Positions 36,132 to 47,652 of a stretch of DNA of 64,000 nt are shown in pieces. The stretch lies in assembly GCF_004193775.1 (NCBI RefSeq), contig NC_041021.1:8686651-8750650 (forward strand), given 5' to 3'. The stretch is from Glycine soja. Taxonomy: Eukaryota > Streptophyta > Magnoliopsida > Fabales > Fabaceae. The position numbers and the translations under genes are program-made. How positions within the stretch are numbered: position 1 is the first letter of the stretch; each line of letters begins with the position of its first letter. The notes below the pieces were generated by a model that saw only the letters and a program-made list of their open reading frames with translations, did no database searches and was not told where the DNA came from.

Positions 36132-37729
36132 GCTGATGAATTAATTTGTTGTTTATTTTAAATATTGTTATTTATTTTTATTATTAAAAATGGTCTACGT
36201 GTCATATCAAAACATCTTTAATGCATGTATTTTATGAATTGTTTAAAATTAAACAACGTCGCTCATCAAATTTTTAGCATTATATCAAATAACTTGAAAG
36301 TATGCTGTTTAAATGAGTTATTTATATAAATAATTGGTATTTAATTTCTTCTTATCAATTAAAGAAATATTTTTAATTATAAAATTTAATGTGACTCAAG
36401 TTAAGCACTTACTTAAGTAATTTTAACATTAAAATAAATTTTCGTGTAAAATCTTTAAATTTATATGATAAGACTCACAAATTTTAAATAAATAACTCAT
36501 TTAAGTAATTATGTATTGTTGATACTCTTAGGTTACTTAAAATTATATCTGGATTGCTTTGGTTAACTAGTGTTGCATATGAATAAAAATATATTTTCTT
36601 ACCGTGTATGAATCATTTAAGAATTATTTAAAACTATATCGACGGAACAAATTATATATAAGTTGTTTAATTATGATGTAATATTTTAGAAACCAATTAA
36701 CATAAGAAAAAACTTAAAATAAATTGATTATTTTTTTTTCCTTGAAGATGCTCTAGGAGACAAATTTTACCCCTATTTTTTTTTAATTTTACTCTTAATT
36801 TCTATGCTTTGTGTTAGTTCTCTATTAAACAATTAACGAACAAACAATAAAAGATAAAATTTAAAAGTTTTTTAATATTTTGAAATAAAGTGAGACAAAT
36901 TAATTTATTAGAGTAAAATTAGTCAAAAAATAAAAAGTCTATAGTAAACAAATTTAATTAAGCCTATTATATATCCCTTCAACATCATGAATTTATCAAA
37001 AAAAGGTAACCACATGGATCAGTGTGAATACAAAGTTAGAAGAGCTTTGGAGGACTTCTCTATTTTAAAAAAAAAAGTCCTAGAAATGCTTACTATCACA
37101 TGACATGCAATTGAGTATCATTAATTTTTCTAGTGAATTGAAAAACTTAAAACATGTCATGCAGAAATTGGAAAAGACAACACTTGTTAGTTCTAGATTA
37201 CCAAATAATTTTTTTCCTAAATTACATTATTATCAAACGTTTAACTCTTCCTTTCCTTATAAATTGGTAATATCTAAATATGGGAAAGGATTTATCCATA
37301 GTTTTCTTTCATCATTCACCTTTCCTTCCCCTTGGATTCCTTATGCACCAAAGTGAAAGCTTCTAAGCTACTGAAAATGTAAAACAAAAATTGTTTTTAA
37401 GAACATTGTATTTACAAAGATATTCACATACTTCTATGATCTAGTATCTAGGAGATCAAGTTCAAAGCACAATCTACAGAAACTTTCTTCATGTCATTTA
37501 AATTACAAGCATTTTTTGACAGCTAATTACACTTGTCCTGGAGAAGAAATGAAACTTTTTAACTTCTGTCATTGTTCTGGCCAAAGAATTATAAAAGAGT
37601 AGCTTCCCAGACTCAGCATAATGATTAAGGCTTTGTTAGGTTTGACGTTGAATCAAATTCAAAATCAGTCTCATAGAAATCACGTTCAACATGCTTTGGA
37701 ACACGTGATTCAGGTAAAACAAACACACA
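36130..37729. other. AT-rich spacer downstream of the RING-H2 gene
   Basis: No gene is supported. The last 200-300 bases before 37,730 should include the 3' untranslated region and polyadenylation site of the minus-strand RING-H2 gene. The site is not resolved by eye. Confidence 0.4.
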
Positions 37730-38656
37730 CTAAGTACTTGAACTAGAGGACCGAAATGGCCACAAATATGATAGCAGATTTCTCCTTCCATTGTTCATCT
37801 GTGTATTCTCCCTTCCCCTAGAGATATCATTGTCACTACCACTGTCATTACCATTTCTACCTCCCCAAATACGTCTACCTCGAGAACTAGTATGTTCTTT
37901 CGGTGGCAGCTCAACACGACACACAGGACACGAGTTATGAAGAACTAACCATGGAACAATACAATCTGAGTGGTAAATGTGGTTACATGGCATCTTCCTT
38001 GCCTTGGAACCAAGTTCAAATCGTTCCTTACAAACTGGACAGTGTGAATCAGACTCAAGGTGCTCATGTGTGATCTTGATAGTTGGCATTGCATCAATCG
38101 AAGAGCGCAATGCAGGCGGTGGACCAAGCCGGTCATTCGAAATGTGTTGTTCAATGAGTCCTTCTAGTCTAGGACCAAGAAAGTAGTCACCAAAATCAAC
38201 ACCCCTAGGACCCCCTCTTGAGCTCCCATTAGAATTGGTGAACCCTGGTGCTTGACCATGAAATATCAAATAAGGACCAGAACTAAAGACACCCCAAGTC
38301 TCATCAGGAATAAGAATAGAACCAGAACCAGAACCAGAATCAGACCTCCTTCTCACATCAAAGTTTGTGTATCTTCCGGCCATTCTCTGCCTCATAAAGT
38401 TATCAACAGCATCTCTAACCCGAATGCTCGGTTCAGAACCTCTTTGCTCCATAACAGCTCTTACAGCATCCATAATGTCAGGCATTTGATGAACATCTTC
38501 CATCCGCGTTGAGAAGCCGTGTTGGCGCGCAACTCCTCGCATCTCGTTGAGTTCTTGCACAAAGCCTCCATCGCAGTAGGGGCAAAAGCCTTCCCTCCCT
38601 TCAAGCCAGATTGGCTGCCTGCATGTGTAACACCAGTATGTTGTCCCACTTGACAT
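37730..38656 (-). CDS. RING-H2 E3 ubiquitin ligase (Zn-ribbon + RING)
   Basis: The protein is 308 residues in one uninterrupted coding exon. I chose the ATG at 38656 (MSSGTTYWCYTC) because the upstream extension lies in 5' leader sequence that begins at a splice acceptor. Residues 7-40 form an N-terminal zinc ribbon (C9, C12, C25, C28). Residues 206-246 form a RING-H2 finger, C3H2C3: C206, C209, C224, H226, H229, C232, C243, C246, with the usual PW before the last pair. Between them is a low-complexity, Ser/Gly-rich linker; the C-terminal tail is Arg/Ser-rich. This is the RHC1A/RZF-type family of cytosolic or nuclear E3 ligases that transfer ubiquitin from an E2 to substrates, several members acting in stress or hormone responses. 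Its substrate cannot be told from sequence. All zinc ligands are present, so it looks functional. Confidence 0.95.
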   Translation of the reverse strand: MSSGTTYWCYTCRQPIWLEGREGFCPYCDGGFVQELNEMRGVARQHGFSTRMEDVHQMPDIMDAVRAVMEQRGSEPSIRVRDAVDNFMRQRMAGRYTNFDVRRRSDSGSGSGSILIPDETWGVFSSGPYLIFHGQAPGFTNSNGSSRGGPRGVDFGDYFLGPRLEGLIEQHISNDRLGPPPALRSSIDAMPTIKITHEHLESDSHCPVCKERFELGSKARKMPCNHIYHSDCIVPWLVLHNSCPVCRVELPPKEHTSSRGRRIWGGRNGNDSGSDNDISRGRENTQMNNGRRNLLSYLWPFRSSSSST

Positions 38657-40345
38657 CCTTTCTCTTTCGCTAGAAACCTCAATTGGAAAGGTATACCACA
38701 AGTTCACTTTGCTTCTGCACCAAGAATAGTATAGAGCTTCATAAGTAACAATCACAATTCACAAATGAAGTAAGAAAATGGGTCATAAATTTGACATCAG
38801 AAGTAAACAGATAACAAGTTCTAAAGATTTGATAAATCAGTAGGCTATGCAGGTGAAGTCTTTTGGCAGCACACACCAGATGCTCCATATTGATAATAAG
38901 TATATCCTTAAGTTAAAGGAAGAAAAATGGTAAATCTGAGAGTGAGAGAGATAGGAATAGCAATTAGCAAACTTCAACTACTTAGAGACAAGCAAAGGGA
39001 CCAACATAAAATCAAAACATTCTTTTAACCCCCAACTTTAGTCTTGTCACCAGATCAGGTAGTTAAGTTTCATAATATTATTCAGGATTTGAGGAGATAA
39101 AAGGTGGGTTGAATGGTTAAGAGAGAAGGAAAGGAGAGAAAGGTAGAGAGTTCGATCCACTTGCTAACAAAACTAGCATTTGCCCCTAAAAAAATTATTC
39201 TGGACCTGAAGAATTGCTTTCTGACAGAGAATGACATAAAATTTGACTCGCAAAGAAAATAATATGAACAAGAAATGCAAATAAAAGATTCCCCCCTCCC
39301 TGCCCTTTCAATTAAAGTAAAACTAGTAGCAAAGCCTTTGATCGGTTTTCAAGCAGATAACAACATATTTCAAATTAGAAAAGAAGGAAATTATTAATGA
39401 AATCTTAGAATGAACGCAAGAAGTCAGAGCTGAGAGCATTTAGTCATTAGTCAACTATATAGTCAACTATCTCTTGTAATCAAATCATTGAGGAATTACA
39501 ACAAATTTTACAAAAATTACCTAAAATCCTAAACAATTTTAGAATCACTGAATTAACCGGCTAAAATAGATGCAAGATATCCATCTCAAATTGCCCAAAA
39601 AAAATTTCAAATGAATTTTGGATTACTTTTTTTTTTTTTCATTATCAGAAAAGAGGAATACTTCCTTACATAATCCAAACCAAAAACAGTTCAATTCCAG
39701 AAATTCCAAAGAGAAACAAAGCTCTATAACTTTACACATACAAATTGAAATGATATCAATTTTTGCCCTCAACTAAAAAGAAAAGTTCAATTACCACAGA
39801 TGAATTAAGGAGAAACAAAATTCATAGAAGAACCAGGTATCTGCAACCACAGAAACAGAACCTGTCCTCAACCACAGCCACAGAGCCAGAAACAGAAAAA
39901 ATGAAAGCAACACAGAAAATCCAAACTGAAGACTAAAATCCCACAAAAATCACTCCATCTTGCATCAAAGCACAACTTTCAAATGGGGTCTCAGTTAAAA
40001 AAAAAATAGCCATTATTCCAAAGATCATAGAGTTCACACCCACATAGAATTCATTGAGTAAATGTAAAAAAATAAAAATAAAAAACGAAAAAATTAAGAG
40101 AAGGAAGAATTCAAGGAGAGGGAGAAATATTCAGAATTGATCAGAGTGACCTTACCAAAGAAAAAGGAGAGAAAACAAAAGAGGAAACTAAAATAATGAA
40201 CGAAAATCCAGAGAACAGTTGCAAAAAGATTCTGAGCCTGCTGGAGACAGAAAGTAGAAGAGAACTTTGTTTCTCTCTACAAATACACAATTGATTTGAT
40301 GGAGTGTTCACACTAAGTTTCAGGGAACTTTCTTTTGTAATTTTC
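38657..40345 (-). other. 5' leader of RING-H2 gene with a 1.44-kb intron
   Basis: The minus strand shows a good acceptor (ttcttggtgcag) ending at 38715, 58 bases upstream of the ATG, and a good donor (ctttg|gtaagg) at 40156/40155. The intron would be 38715-40155. The upstream part (40156 to about 40345) is CT-rich on the minus strand, typical of a plant 5' leader. The transcription start is not located. An open frame starting at 40347 may begin upstream of the cap site. The decayed copy at 12.4-18.6 kb preserves parts of this intron. Confidence 0.7.
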
Positions 40346-40360
40346 ATCTGTTAAGAATTT

Positions 40361-40645
40361 TGACTATTCTATAGTATTAAATATCATAAGGAAAGTTGCA
40401 GGAAAATGAGATGACGTGCGTATTAATATTAAAGTAACTGTAACTTACTATAGAATGTTAATTATATATGTCACGTCTCGTGAATCTGATACACGCGGAA
40501 GAAAAAAGATTATGATTTTTTTTGTATCAAAAGAGAAAAGATTATGATTTTTTATTAACGTTTATTATATGTCACGTGTCACTAAGTTTTTTATTATGAT
40601 TTTTTTATTAATATTTATTATATGTCGCGTGTTACTAAATTGATA
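40361..40645 (-). promoter_or_regulatory. Upstream region of RING-H2 gene with repeated G-box
   Basis: The sequence tttattatatgtcacgtgtc (40,561-40,580) and its variant ttattatatgtcgcgtgtta (about 40,617) are copies in a roughly 60-bp tandem repeat. The related tatatgtcacgtctcgtg lies at about 40,465. gtcacgtgtc contains the CACGTG G-box and the ACGTGTC ABRE-type core bound by plant bZIP/bHLH factors. Regulation by abscisic acid or light is possible, but that is inference only. Confidence 0.45.
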
Positions 40646-40663
40646 AACACAGATTAGGGGGAA

Positions 40664-42300
40664 CCGACTCAAATGGGCAATTTTTTTTTTTCAAAGTTAT
40701 TGGATAGATAAAATTTAAATTAATATTCTAAAGGAGTATGTTATAAGATATCTATGACTTCTAAATTAAAAGTTACAAATTGTGTTACATTTTTTTATTA
40801 ATTCTTTTTTTCCATTTAAGTCGAAAATAATTGACTGCTTTAATTTTTTTAATATGACTTTAAAGTCATAAGATATTTTTTTAAATGAAATTGTAAAATA
40901 TTTTATGACTTTATTTTTTTAGCACGATCTTAAATTGGTAAGGATTTTTTTTTCGTTTTTTATTGAAGTTGTAAACTATTTTACGATATTAATTTTTTAT
41001 TTATTTTGCATGAATTTAAAGTTGTAAGGTATTTTTTTAAAAAACATCATAAATCATTTTTTATTTTAATTATTTATTAATATATGTTTTATTTTTTAGT
41101 TTTATTTAATATTTTTATATTTTTGGTATATTATTTTATTTAATAATTTTTGTATACTTTTTACTAATGTGAAGGATTATTATTTGTTATGTAAATTAAA
41201 AAATCAAAAACTTAAATTTAAATAAAAATATTAAAATATATTTTGTTTAACAAAAATATTAAAATGTTTTGTTACTAATATTAACAAGCCACAAGATACA
41301 ATCAGAAGTTAGTCACTAGTGATATACATAATGAGATCGACAAATCAATTACAAATAGGTCTTGTTTATTGTGTAGAATGGAAGGACATAATCATTCCCA
41401 CAAGCAACTTAACCGGTAATATTATTTTTACTTTTTAATCTTATGTCTGTGTTTAATTTGTATTGTTCATTTTATATTAATACATTATGTTATTTTTATT
41501 TTAACAAGTGGTTTATAACTAAATTATTTTCTCCTGTTAACATTAAAATAATTTATAAAATAAAATAAATTAATACTATTGTATAAAATTATTAATTTAA
41601 TGATAACAGAAAAAATTAATTATTTTTTTAAAAAATTAATATTATTTGATAAATTATAAGCTAATATTATAAACAAAACATTTTAATATTTTTGTTAATC
41701 AAAGTACATTTAATATTTTTATTTAAATTTAAGTCTTTTGCATTATTTTTTTTAATTTGAAAAATAAATAATAATCCTTAATATTAGTAAAAAAATATAG
41801 AAAATATATTAAATAAAATAATATAAAAAATATAAAAATATTAAATAAAACTTATAAAAAAACATATATTAATTCATTAAATAATTAAAATAAAAAACTA
41901 TTTTCAATTTAAAAAAAATCTTAAAACTTTAATGTCGTGCAAAAAAAATAAAAAATTGAAGTCGTAAAATAATTTAGGACTTCAATGGAAAAATAAAATA
42001 AAAGAAAAAATCCCTTACAACTTTAAAGTCGGATAAAAAAATTGAAGTCATAAAGTATTTTGCGACTCTAGTGGAAAAAGAAAAGAACTCCCTTATAACT
42101 TTAAAGTCTTGTTGAAAAAAAAATTGAAGTCATAAATTTTTTTACAACTTCAATGAAAAAAAAAAGAAAGTCTTAACATAGTTTATGAATTTGAATTCAA
42201 AAGTCATAGGTTATCCTACGACTTATCCATTTTGGGGTATTAATTTAAATTTTATCCCATTTGATAATTTTGAAAAAAAAAACTATCACCTTTGGGACAA
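40664..42300. mobile_element. Foldback element with about 0.6-kb inverted arms
   Basis: The left arm (40,664 to about 41,272) and right arm (about 41,672-42,300) are reverse complements. Outer match: ggataaaatttaaattaat against its inverse attaatttaaattttatcc. Inner match: caaaaatattaaaatgtttt against aaaacattttaatatttttg. Inside the arms short units built on gactttaaagtc and acttcaat.ttttttgcacgac recur. The about 400-bp spacer includes a less AT-rich patch (41,280-41,420) with no open frame. No transposase is present, so it would be a non-autonomous foldback/long-TIR type. Confidence 0.8.
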
Positions 42301-43008
42301 GAAAGAAATATTATAATTTTTTAAGACTAAATGTTAGTTTTAGTTTATTATGTTTTAGTATTTTATTTTATTTTAATATATTAAGTTCTATAAATTTTAT
42401 TTTGATCTTTTGAAAATTTTATTTTAGTATATTAAATTTTAAAAATTTTATTTTAGTCTTTTATATTTTTGAAAGTTTTATTTTAGTTATTTTTTTAAAC
42501 ATTAGTGTTTCATCAATGTTTTAAATTTTGAAATAATTAATTATTTTAGTTAGGGTCGGATGCACATATAAGCTTGTATTTAATAATTATTGTTTTTGTC
42601 CCATAAAAAATTACAACACTAATTTTTTTTAAAATGAATTGATTTAAAAGTTATAAGAGATAAAAGAAAAAATAAATTGATACATATCATATCATTGATG
42701 TTCTTGATTTTTTTTATAGTATTGACAATGAAAAATTATGTAACATTATGTATTTTTATAGGAAAAAGCTTTAAGTATTTTTACTTAAGTTTAACTATTT
42801 TTAATTTTTTTTCATAACATTATGTATTTTATAAAAAATTGTAATATTTTTTTATAAATATATAATAATTTTTCCCTCCTAATAAAATTTATTATCATAT
42901 TATTAATATAGAATATTTATCAATTTTACCGATGATTAATTGATATCCTCAAACCTACTTAAAAGAATTAAATTCAATATCACTTACAGAACGAGTTGTT
43001 GATACAAG

Positions 43009-43009
<1 letters not shown>
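42300..43009. repeat. AT-rich tandem repeats, no gene
   Basis: From 42,340 to 42,500 the motif aattttattttagt(a/c)(t/t)(a/t)tta-like recurs four times with a period of about 35-45 bp. The remainder has nothing recognisable. Confidence 0.55.

Positions 43010-43079
<70 letters not shown>
43010..43079. repeat. (TA)n microsatellite
   Basis: About 35 uninterrupted ta units. Confidence 0.97.
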
Positions 43080-43083
<4 letters not shown>

Positions 43084-43339
43084 CATATGAATACTTAATG
43101 GATAAGTTACGTTACCTTTTCTTATAAGTAATTTATATATATTGTTGTCTACTTATCCTTTTTTTTTATCTATTTTAATTTTTTATAGAAAAATAAAATT
43201 TTCAATTTTTTGGAATAATTTAATTTTAACACAATCGAACATTTTAAGATTTTTTTTCGTTTGATTTACATGGATAACTCATTTTGGCCTTTTTTTCTAT
43301 GAAAAATAATATTTAATATGAAATTATTGTTTGTTTCAA

Positions 43340-44090
43340 AGTTAAAAGCTTACTTCCCGAAGTGGTGGAGGATCGAAAGCTTGACTCACAAGGGGATGAA
43401 GAACTTAAAAATACAAATAGTCAAACAGAGAAAAAGGTATTTCGATGGACAGACCCAATAAGGTTAAGTCTGACAAAATGGCTCAATCCAAGAGGAAGGA
43501 AACAAATCATAAGTATCTGACAAAGAAGAAAACAGTCAATTGGGGTGGAAAGGATACTATGGTGGTCGGAGAAAAGACCCGTTCTGGGGTAGATAAAAGG
43601 AAGAAGCCTAAATACAAGGTGGGGGGCAAAGAGATGTTTGAGCTAATTTTAGTGTATCAAAACTTGGAATTTGAGGGACTCCGTCAGAGTGGTGTTTTGA
43701 AAGGAACAAAGTATATACCAAATGAAGGAACACTGAGGTTCTTAGAAAGTAGAAAAAAAGAAGCGATTTCGGGAGGCTCTTTGTCTTTTCCCAAGGAGTG
43801 GAGGAAAAGAAGGATAGTGTTAGTATTCAGGAGAATGTAGTGTCATATATGGAGACAGAAGTATTGTTTGCATGTCAGGAGAAAGAGACCAAACCTATGG
43901 AGATCACCACCAATACCTCTATTTAATGAAAGTACTAGCATGGAATTGTCTATGTACTGGGGTTAAAGCAAGTATAGTTATTGATCAGACATGTTTTCAT
44001 GCTAGTTATGTGGTGGACTTGAATGGGCAAGCAGCTGGTATCTTATGGTGCTCGAGTTGTTGGAAGGTGTGAGTGCTTAGGAAGAGTGAG
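43340..44090 (+). pseudogene. LINE 5' fragment (ORF1 tail and endonuclease start)
   Basis: An open frame at 43445-43840 (Lys/Arg-rich, MDRPNKVKSDKMAQ...) is followed by MKVLAWNCLCTGVKAS at about 43,926. That motif is the start of the plant LINE ORF2 endonuclease (normally MKVLSWNCRGLG). It then jumps to FHASYVVDLNGQAAGILW, part of the later endonuclease, so an internal deletion is present. The fragment is cut at 44,090 by the LTR that follows. Confidence 0.75.
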
Positions 44091-44576
44091 TGATAACTGC
44101 GAAATCTGAGCTAAATTGATAGTCGTTTTTGGCTAATAATGATGATAATTTTTTCACTTTATTTTTTTAATAAAATAACAAAAAAATTAACATCTGTGCA
44201 ATTTTTTATTAGCAAAAGTCAAAAGAAGAAGAATTGAAGTGCTTTGGAGGAAAATTGATGAAAAATGAGGAAGAAAAAGCATTAAAGAAGAGTTGGAAGA
44301 ATTCGACAACTTGCTCAGCATGCAACTCTCGCTTAGCGGGCAAAGCCAAGCTCGACATGAAGTCTCACTCAGTGTGCAACTCTCGTTTAGCGTGTAGTCT
44401 CACTTAGCGCGCAAGTCAGACTTAGTGTGAGAAGGCCCACATGGAAAGTCCAAGGCGCGCATAGCACGAAGTCAGCGTGAACCCCATGCCTATAAAAGGA
44501 GTAGGAAGCATAAGGAAAAGACACACCGAGTCTCAGAACTCTCTAGTAAAGAAATCCAAAGTTTGAGCCTCTCCCT

Positions 44577-44974
44577 TGTTGGTTAATTTGAAAATCGAGA
44601 TAATACTGGATAAATCTGAAGTCGTGTATAACACTTTCAGATTGAATCAAATTTCGGGGTTCAACCAAAATTGTTCAATCGGATAAAATCAGAAGATTAT
44701 AATTCAAGAGTTTTGTTTTGGTCTTGTATGTTTTGTCACCCGTTATGCTTTCTGAACCAGAATGATTATTTATGATCAAAGAACATGTGGTTTTTGGCGG
44801 TTGATGGAAGTTTTAGTAACTTCCATGTAACTTCCAACCGTTGATGGAAGTTTTAGTAACTTCCATGTAACTTCCAAAATTTTCCTAAACCAAACATCTC
44901 GTTATTACATTAAAACAAGTGTGCACTCTTATTTTAACATAATAAAGAGATCAATTACACTAAAATGTCCAACA
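44577..44974 (-). repeat. 3' LTR of copia C
   Basis: It runs tgttggttaatttg...aaaatgtccaaca, 398 bp. It contains a duplicated block (cgttgatggaagttttagta...). Next to it is aacctccccc, the purine tract on the minus strand. Confidence 0.95.
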
Positions 44975-45502
44975 AACCTCCCCCATTTTAGTGTAATTAC
45001 CGATCAAATCACCAAAGTCATAACATACCACAAACTACTGCATAGATGAAATATCGTGACGATTGAATTTCATCTTAGCAAATTACACGTTTCAAATATT
45101 CGAATATCAGGGTGTCACTAAGGATTGAACCCTTTCTATTCATAATGAATACATGAAGATAATCTGCACAATAGTTTATAACATTACTCTTGCTCGACAC
45201 TAGTTTACTAGCCTGTGTCCCTATCCTTCATAAGCATATCAAAGCCAAGTCCCAGCTTCTTGAAGCGGCTAAACTTCATGCTTATATAGGTAGTCCTTTT
45301 CTTTCTTGCACCTGTAAATGCAATTTTTCAAAAGAACCATTGAGAAGTTATACTTCAACCTCCTTAACTTACAGAATCGAACACATTCCTTTTGGGATAC
45401 TTTCTATGATGTGTTCCAATCTCTACATGTTAAGCTTTCCACATTGAATTCAGCACCTAATGTCATATTAGATGGGAATTGGGTATCTTAACATAAGAGA
45501 TT

Positions 45503-45709
45503 TCAGATGGACTTTAATCCTAATCCCACAGCCGACCTTTTCACGAGATCTCTACTTAACCCTTTGGTTAAATGATCGGCCAAATTATGCTGAGTTCTCA
45601 CAAACTCCACTGATATCACACCATGCATGATTAACTCCCGAACCATGTTGTGTCTAACACCCAAGTGTCTAGACTTCCCATTATACACTTGACTATATGC
45701 CTTAGCCAA
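45503..45709 (-). pseudogene. Copia C RNase H C-terminal part
   Basis: The frame reads AKAYSQVYNGKSRHLGVRHN, VRELIMHGVISVEFVRTQ and NLADHLTKGLSRDLV. This is the C-terminal RNase H region of plant copia polyproteins. It is joined at its N side to integrase (…VTPYELW) with the RT domain absent. The join is near 45,707 and shifts the reading frame. Confidence 0.88.
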
Positions 45710-45963
45710 AGTTCATATGGGGTAACCTTATTCCTTTTGTTAGGAATTCGGTTCAACAAGTAACAGGTTGTCAACATAGCCTCACCCCAAAATCCTTCAC
45801 TTAAACCCGAATAGGATAACATAGAATTCACCATTTCTTTCAAGGTTCTATTCTTCCTTTCGGATACACCATTCTGTTGTGGTGTATAGGGAGCTGTAGT
45901 TTGATGTATTATTCCAGTAGATTGAAAATAAACCGGATCATAATACTCACCTCCCCTATCCAT
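45704..45963 (-). pseudogene. Copia C integrase, distal part
   Basis: The frame reads MDRGGEYYDPVYFQSTGI, TPQQNGVSERKNRTLKEM and GEAMLTTCYLLNRIPNK, the later half of the integrase core with the catalytic-site E in the NGVSERKN context. A one-base frameshift near 45,970 separates it from the upstream frame. Confidence 0.88.
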
Positions 45964-45977
45964 ACGAAGAGTTTTGA

Positions 45978-46790
45978 TTAGCCCATTTGATGAAGTTCTA
46001 CCTCTTTCTTATAAATTTTAAATTTATCAAGAGCTTCATCTTTTGTATTTAATAAATATACATAACAATACCTTGATGCATCATTAATAAAAGTAACAAG
46101 ATAATTTTTATGACCTAATGATGGAGTAGCATGCAAATCACACAAATCACTATGAATAAGGTCTAAGACTTTAGTCTCACTTTTAACATCCTTAAAAGGT
46201 TTCCTAGTGATCTTGGTCAACATGCAAGTTTTGCATTTTTCAATGTTCATATCAAAAGGAGGAATCATACTTGTTTTTGACATATCTTTTAATCTTTTGT
46301 AATGAACATGTCCTAATCTAGCATGCCAAATTTCTGATTTTGTCATATTAATTATAGAACTACACGAGGCCATACAAACAGATTCATGAACAAAAGGAAC
46401 ATCAATGTTTAATTTAAACATTCCATTACAACGATAACCAAATCCAACAAACGAACCATGTCTTGACAAGATGTACTTGTCACTTTCAAGTACTTGCTTG
46501 AAACCACAATTATTTAAAACCATACCAGACAATAAGTTCTTACGAATACCAAGTACAAATAGGACATTATCCAAATACAAAATTTTTTCGGAAGTAAAAA
46601 CTAAATTCACACAACCTAATCCTAGGATTGGTTCAATTGCAACATTGCCCATCTTCACAATAGAGCCATCATCGATTGGTCTAAATTCCTTGAACCAACG
46701 ACGATCTTTGCACACATGGCTTGTTGCTCCCGAATCAAACCACCAAGCAACGTCATCATCCTTGTTGCTTTTCAGGATCATTAGACCCAC
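45978..46790 (-). pseudogene. Copia C protease and integrase N-terminal part
   Basis: The frame contains the retroviral-type protease motif WWFDSGATSHVC, the pre-integrase domain (LYLDNVLFVLGIRKNLLSG; IWHARLGHVHYKRL; KCKTCMLTKITRKPF with the HHCC finger) and the start of the integrase core (VLDLIHSDLCDLHATPSLGH). It overlaps the end of gag by 35 bases in a different frame. It ends at a stop at 45978 caused by a one-base shift. Confidence 0.9.
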
Positions 46791-47628
46791 TTGGACCAGC
46801 CTTGTTCTTTCCTTTGAACACCCGACAATCCCTCTTTAAATGACCAGGTTTCCCACACTTCCAACATGACAATTTTGTCTGTTTGTTTGGACCTTTGTTC
46901 TTATTTCCTTGAAATTTGCGTTTGTTACCTTTAGCATTATAATTTTGCTTAACTATTCCACTTTCCTCTACCATATTAACGGAAGAGGAACTTGCTACGT
47001 TTTTATCATTGACTTTGTCAATTTCCTGAGCCCTCATCGACTCCTCAATCATGAAATGACTACCGAGTTGAACCAGAGTCAACTCTTCCTTCTTATGTTT
47101 CAAGGTATGCTTGAAGTCTTTCCAAGAAGAAGGCAGTTTATCAATTATAGATGAAACTGCAATGGATTCATCCATTTTCAAATCATGTTGAGTAAACTGA
47201 CCCAAAATCCGCAACAGTTCATTATATTGTTCCATAACAGGCCTCGAATCAATCATTTTGTAATTAAAGAAATTACTAACTAAGAATTTGTTACTTGAAG
47301 CATCTTCTGCTATATACTTGGATTCAAGAGAGTCCCATAATTCCTTAGCAGACTCAACATTTTGATAAATATCAAAGAGAGAGTCAGACATACCGTTCAG
47401 AATGTGTCCACGACAAATGTAATCGTCGTTCTCCCATTTCAAACGCTTCCTTGTTTGATCTAGAGTTTCGTCTTCCATATACACCGGCATCGGTGTACTC
47501 AGCACATACACCACATTCAATGTTGTCAAGAGAAAGTGCATCTTCTTCTGCCATCTTTTGAAATCTTGCCCTTCAAACTTGTCCAACTTCGCAAACTTGC
47601 TTGTCATCTTCGAACTATCATTCGTCAT
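46756..47628 (-). CDS. Copia C gag, intact 290 codons
   Basis: The ORF starts at 47628 (MTNDSSKMTSKFAKLDKFEG) and includes the copia gag block (FKRWQKKMHFLLTTLNVVYV; LWDSLESKYIAED) and a complete zinc knuckle CWKCGKPGHLKRDC. Gag forms the virus-like particle and binds the RNA. It ends KQQG at a stop. The protease frame lies in another phase and overlaps, which is unusual because most plant copia elements have one gag-pol frame; a single indel is the simplest explanation. It is probably translatable if transcribed. Confidence 0.85.
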   Translation of the reverse strand: MTNDSSKMTSKFAKLDKFEGQDFKRWQKKMHFLLTTLNVVYVLSTPMPVYMEDETLDQTRKRLKWENDDYICRGHILNGMSDSLFDIYQNVESAKELWDSLESKYIAEDASSNKFLVSNFFNYKMIDSRPVMEQYNELLRILGQFTQHDLKMDESIAVSSIIDKLPSSWKDFKHTLKHKKEELTLVQLGSHFMIEESMRAQEIDKVNDKNVASSSSVNMVEESGIVKQNYNAKGNKRKFQGNKNKGPNKQTKLSCWKCGKPGHLKRDCRVFKGKNKAGPSGSNDPEKQQG

Positions 47629-47652
47629 CTCAAAAAATTTGATTCAATCTTT

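Noticed and set aside
37105..37356. 83-codon frame MQLSIINFSSELKN...
   Set aside because: No domain, AT-driven composition and no splice or promoter context.
38657..38755. 33-residue N-terminal extension of the RING-H2 protein
   Set aside because: It begins in what should be intron (the acceptor is at 38715) and the zinc-ribbon family starts at MSSGTTYW-like sequence.
43445..43840. 131-codon Lys-rich frame as a host gene
   Set aside because: It runs directly into the LINE endonuclease start MKVLAWNC and fits the tail of LINE ORF1.
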